Shown here piece after piece: positions 61,388 through 64,000 of a DNA stretch of 64,000 nucleotides; within the stretch, counting starts at the first letter, position 1, and each line of letters opens with the position of its first letter. Source of the DNA: an uncultured Pelagibacteraceae bacterium (GTDB lineage Bacteria; Pseudomonadota; Alphaproteobacteria; Pelagibacterales; Pelagibacteraceae); contig CACOJX010000002.1 of the NCBI GenBank assembly GCA_902627645.1, positions 32,507-96,506 of the forward strand, in the 5' to 3' direction. A program made the position numbers and the translations under genes. Under the pieces are notes generated by a model. That model was not told the DNA's origin. It saw nothing but the letters and a program-made list of their open reading frames with translations, and searched no databases.

Positions 61388-64000
61388 ATGACAAAAAATT
61401 TAAGAGTTAAAACAAGTAAATTTATTGATGAAACTTACAGAATTTCATTCAAGTTTAATGGAAAATTATATTATGGTTTTAAAGGTGATACCTTAGCTTC
61501 AGCTCTTTTAGCAAATGATATTCATCTAGTAGGAAGAAGTTTCAAATATCATAGACCTCGCGGAATTATGACTGCCGGTTCAGAAGAACCTAATGCTATA
61601 GTTCAACTTCATAGCAATACTTCAAGAACTGAACCCAATGTAAGGGCTACAGAAATTGAAATCTATGAGGGTTTAGAAGCATCTAGTCAAAATTGTTGGC
61701 CAAGTGTCAATTTTGATATTGGGGGAGTAAATAATATTTTATCCCCTCTCCTGCCAGCAGGATTTTATTACAAAACATTTATGTGGCCAGCTAGTTTTTG
61801 GGAAAAGTATGAATTCTTTATCAGAAAATCTGCAGGATTAGGAAAGTCACCAACTAAGCCAGACCCTGACATATATGAACACAGATATATTCATTGTGAT
61901 GTTTTAGTAATAGGTGCAGGTATTTCAGGAATTATGGCTGCTAAAACAGCTGCAAAAAATGGATTTAAAACACTTTTGATTGATGAAAAACATTATCTTG
62001 GTGGTTCTACTATTTACCAAAATTCAGATCATTTTAAAATAAACAATCAAAATTCGAGTTCGTGGTTAGAAAAAGAAATTAATGAAATAAAAAAAATTAA
62101 AAATTTAGAAATAAAAACAAGAACTAGTGTAGCTGCATTTCATGGATACAATTATTTGTTAGCCAGAGAGAATCTAACTGATCATTTACCAATAGAAAAA
62201 AAGAAAAACAAGACAAGACATAAACTACTTAAAATTAGAGCAAGAAAAGTTATTACTGCTACAGGGTCTATCGAAAGACCTTTGATATTTGATAATAACG
62301 ATCGCCCTGGAATTTTACTATCCTCGGCTATAAAAAAATATGCTGATTTATTTGGAGTTTCTTGTGGCGAAAAAAATATTTTCTTTACTAACAATGATAG
62401 TGCTTATGAAACTGCAATTAGTTTAATCCAAAAAGGTATTAATGTTAAAGCTATTATAGATAATAGAGAAGAGGTTGATTCAAAATTAATTTATGAAATC
62501 GAAAAAAATAATGTTGATGTTTATAAGGGTTATACTGTTATAAATACTCACGGATATAAAAGAATAAATAAAATTTCAATCATGCAGCTCTCAAAAGATG
62601 GGCAAAAAGTTATAGGTTCAAAAAAAGAATTATCATGTGATTGTTTAGGCATATCTGGTGGGTGGACTCCAGCAGTACATCTGTTTACTCAATCAGGAGG
62701 AAAACTTAAATTTAGAGAGGAAGATCAGGTTTTTATTCCTAATACTTATCCTTCAGATCAATTAAGTATCGGAGCATGTAATGGCGACTTTACCTTAAAT
62801 ACAATATTTTCTAATGTACCAAAATCATTAAAAAATTTCCTTGATATAAAAGATATTGAATATGAAAATGCTGAAGTTTTATCATCTTTTAATAAATCAA
62901 AGAGAAATATTTGGCTTCTTCCATCTGATAAAATTTTAGGTAAGACAAAATCTTTTGTTGATTACCAAAATGATGCTACAGCAAAAGATATCAAATTAGC
63001 TTTAAGGGAGGGTTTCAGATCTATTGAACATGTAAAAAGATACACAACTACTGGAATGGGTACTGATCAAGGTAAATTAGGAAATATGCATGCATTAGGT
63101 ATTATTTCTGAGACTGCTGAGGCTAAGATGGGAGAACTTGGTACAACAACATTTAGGCCACCATATACTCCACTTACTTTTGGGACTATTGTTGGAAGAA
63201 ATGTAGGTGAATATTTTGATGTATTTAGAAAAACTCCAATCCATGAGTGGCATGTCAAAAATAACGCAAAATTTGAAAACGTAGGTCAATGGAAAAGGGC
63301 ATGGTATTATCCTCAAAACAATGAGGATATGCATCAAGCAGTTCAAAGAGAAAGTAAAGCTGCAAGAGAAAGTGTTGGAATATTAGATGCTTCTACCCTG
63401 GGCAAAATTGATATCCAAGGAACTGATGCATCTGAATTTTTAAATCGTGTTTACACAAATGCTTGGTCAAAACTAGGTGTTGGTAAATGTAGGTACGGCT
63501 TAATGCTTAATGAAGATGGTATGGTTTACGATGATGGAGTTACAACTCGTTTGGACGAAAATCATTATATAATGACAACAACAACAGGTGGAGCAGCTAA
63601 TGTTTTGGGTAAACTAGAAGATTATTTACAGACCGAATGGCCTGAGCTAGATGTGTATTTAACATCAGTTACAGATCATTTTGCAACTGTGAGTGTTTGT
63701 GGTCCTAATAGTAAAAAAGTTATTTCAAAAATAATTCCTGATCTAGATCTTTCAGATAAAAATTTTCCACACATGTCATTTAAAAATACAAAAATTAGCA
63801 ATATAAATTGTAGAATAATGAGAATTAGTTTCACTGGTGAACATAGTTATGAAATAAATGTTCAAGCAAACTATGGTAAATCTGTATGGGAAAAATGTAT
63901 GGAGGCTGGTAAAGATTTTAATATTACTCCATATGGAACAGAAACAATGCACTTATTAAGAGCAGAAAAGGGTTTTATAATTGTTGGCCAAGATACCGAT
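61388..64000 (+). CDS. soxA: Sarcosine oxidase subunit alpha (partial, cut by the window edge)
   Basis: An open frame of 871 codons runs from ATG at 61388 to the right edge without a stop; full-length subunits are about 1000 residues. The N-terminal 2Fe-2S-like ferredoxin fold region (Arg-Ser-Phe-Lys-Tyr-His-Arg-Pro-Arg-Gly) is followed by an NAD-binding Val-Ile-Gly-Ala-Gly-Ile-Ser-Gly domain near residue 175 and, from about 650, a GcvT-like tetrahydrofolate-binding aminomethyl domain with Trp-Arg-like and Gly-x-Cys-Arg-Tyr segments. The GcvT part captures the released methyl carbon as 5,10-methylene-THF, linking to GlyA. Its C-terminus and any soxG gene lie outside. Confidence 0.95.
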   Translation, partial: MTKNLRVKTSKFIDETYRISFKFNGKLYYGFKGDTLASALLANDIHLVGRSFKYHRPRGIMTAGSEEPNAIVQLHSNTSRTEPNVRATEIEIYEGLEASSQNCWPSVNFDIGGVNNILSPLLPAGFYYKTFMWPASFWEKYEFFIRKSAGLGKSPTKPDPDIYEHRYIHCDVLVIGAGISGIMAAKTAAKNGFKTLLIDEKHYLGGSTIYQNSDHFKINNQNSSSWLEKEINEIKKIKNLEIKTRTSVAAFHGYNYLLARENLTDHLPIEKKKNKTRHKLLKIRARKVITATGSIERPLIFDNNDRPGILLSSAIKKYADLFGVSCGEKNIFFTNNDSAYETAISLIQKGINVKAIIDNREEVDSKLIYEIEKNNVDVYKGYTVINTHGYKRINKISIMQLSKDGQKVIGSKKELSCDCLGISGGWTPAVHLFTQSGGKLKFREEDQVFIPNTYPSDQLSIGACNGDFTLNTIFSNVPKSLKNFLDIKDIEYENAEVLSSFNKSKRNIWLLPSDKILGKTKSFVDYQNDATAKDIKLALREGFRSIEHVKRYTTTGMGTDQGKLGNMHALGIISETAEAKMGELGTTTFRPPYTPLTFGTIVGRNVGEYFDVFRKTPIHEWHVKNNAKFENVGQWKRAWYYPQNNEDMHQAVQRESKAARESVGILDASTLGKIDIQGTDASEFLNRVYTNAWSKLGVGKCRYGLMLNEDGMVYDDGVTTRLDENHYIMTTTTGGAANVLGKLEDYLQTEWPELDVYLTSVTDHFATVSVCGPNSKKVISKIIPDLDLSDKNFPHMSFKNTKISNINCRIMRISFTGEHSYEINVQANYGKSVWEKCMEAGKDFNITPYGTETMHLLRAEKGFIIVGQDTD

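Noticed and set aside
61388..64000. Frameshifted or broken soxA
   Set aside because: The reading frame is open for 871 codons to the window edge and aligns with the expected domain order; it is truncated only by the window.

Overview
This window looks like a chromosomal segment from a SAR11-clade alphaproteobacterium (Candidatus Pelagibacter or a close relative). The evidence is very AT-rich DNA (runs of A/T even inside genes), Lys/Asn/Ile-rich proteins that are mostly near or below the usual family length, spacers that are often 0-25 nt or negative, and gene content typical of that group: heterotetrameric sarcosine oxidase, an NDUFS4-type complex I accessory subunit, and the argS-nagZ-scpA-scpB-tatABC-serS block of alphaproteobacteria. 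I see no insertion sequence, prophage, integrase, CRISPR array or rRNA operon. The largest stretch without a gene is only 163 nt (40402-40564). The assignment is inferred from style and gene content, not from a marker gene.

Layout. 1-2726: a truncated membrane-protein gene, an NDUFS4-like subunit directly behind tRNA-Pro, a zinc-ribbon membrane protein, nhaA and a glutathione peroxidase. 2721-11065: a nine-gene leftward chain (rarD, mltB, a degenerate rlpA, a D,D-carboxypeptidase, tmk, holB, metG, tatD, a PhnP-like hydrolase) in which seven neighbouring pairs overlap by 8-14 nt. 11154-15219: tRNA-Ser(UGA), divergent sdhE/recG, a DUF502 membrane protein preceded by a possible 25-residue peptide, an M48 lipoprotein protease and tRNA-Lys. 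15300-24099: leftward tgt, cyclophilin, coaD, gyrA and ssb, then rightward uvrA and a PuuD-like membrane protein. 24096-34919: a long leftward block with secF-secD-yajC, serS, tatCBA, scpBA, nagZ, a small membrane protein, argS and dgt.

34970-41530: erpA-like and xth, a DpkA-like dehydrogenase, a self-contained zinc-uptake module (znuA diverging from znuC-znuB-zur over two overlapping Zur-type operators), a small two-helix membrane protein and a divergent PiT-fold transporter of unknown substrate. 41554-56699: leftward housekeeping genes (manC, ribBA-like, ribE, ribD, nrdR, glyA, rpiB, an Asp/Asn-hydroxylase-like oxygenase; hemB facing right; recO, rnc, lepB, acpS, pdxJ, pyrE, rsh, folK, smpB, dapA). 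56742-64000: a large soluble lytic transglycosylase, tRNA-Ser(GCU), a small methyltransferase, and soxB-soxD-soxA of sarcosine oxidase, the last cut by the window edge.

Most genes are recognisable housekeeping functions, and I find no clear new multi-gene system. The best leads are: the PiT-like protein beside the zinc regulon; several conserved proteins whose metal sites are altered or lost (TGT lacking two zinc cysteines, RibBA with no GTP-cyclohydrolase cysteines, NrdR with a shortened knuckle, RlpA with an eroded active site); the small protein at the usual SPOR-protein position between argS and nagZ; and divergent promoters whose -10 boxes overlap on both strands and predict almost leaderless mRNAs.
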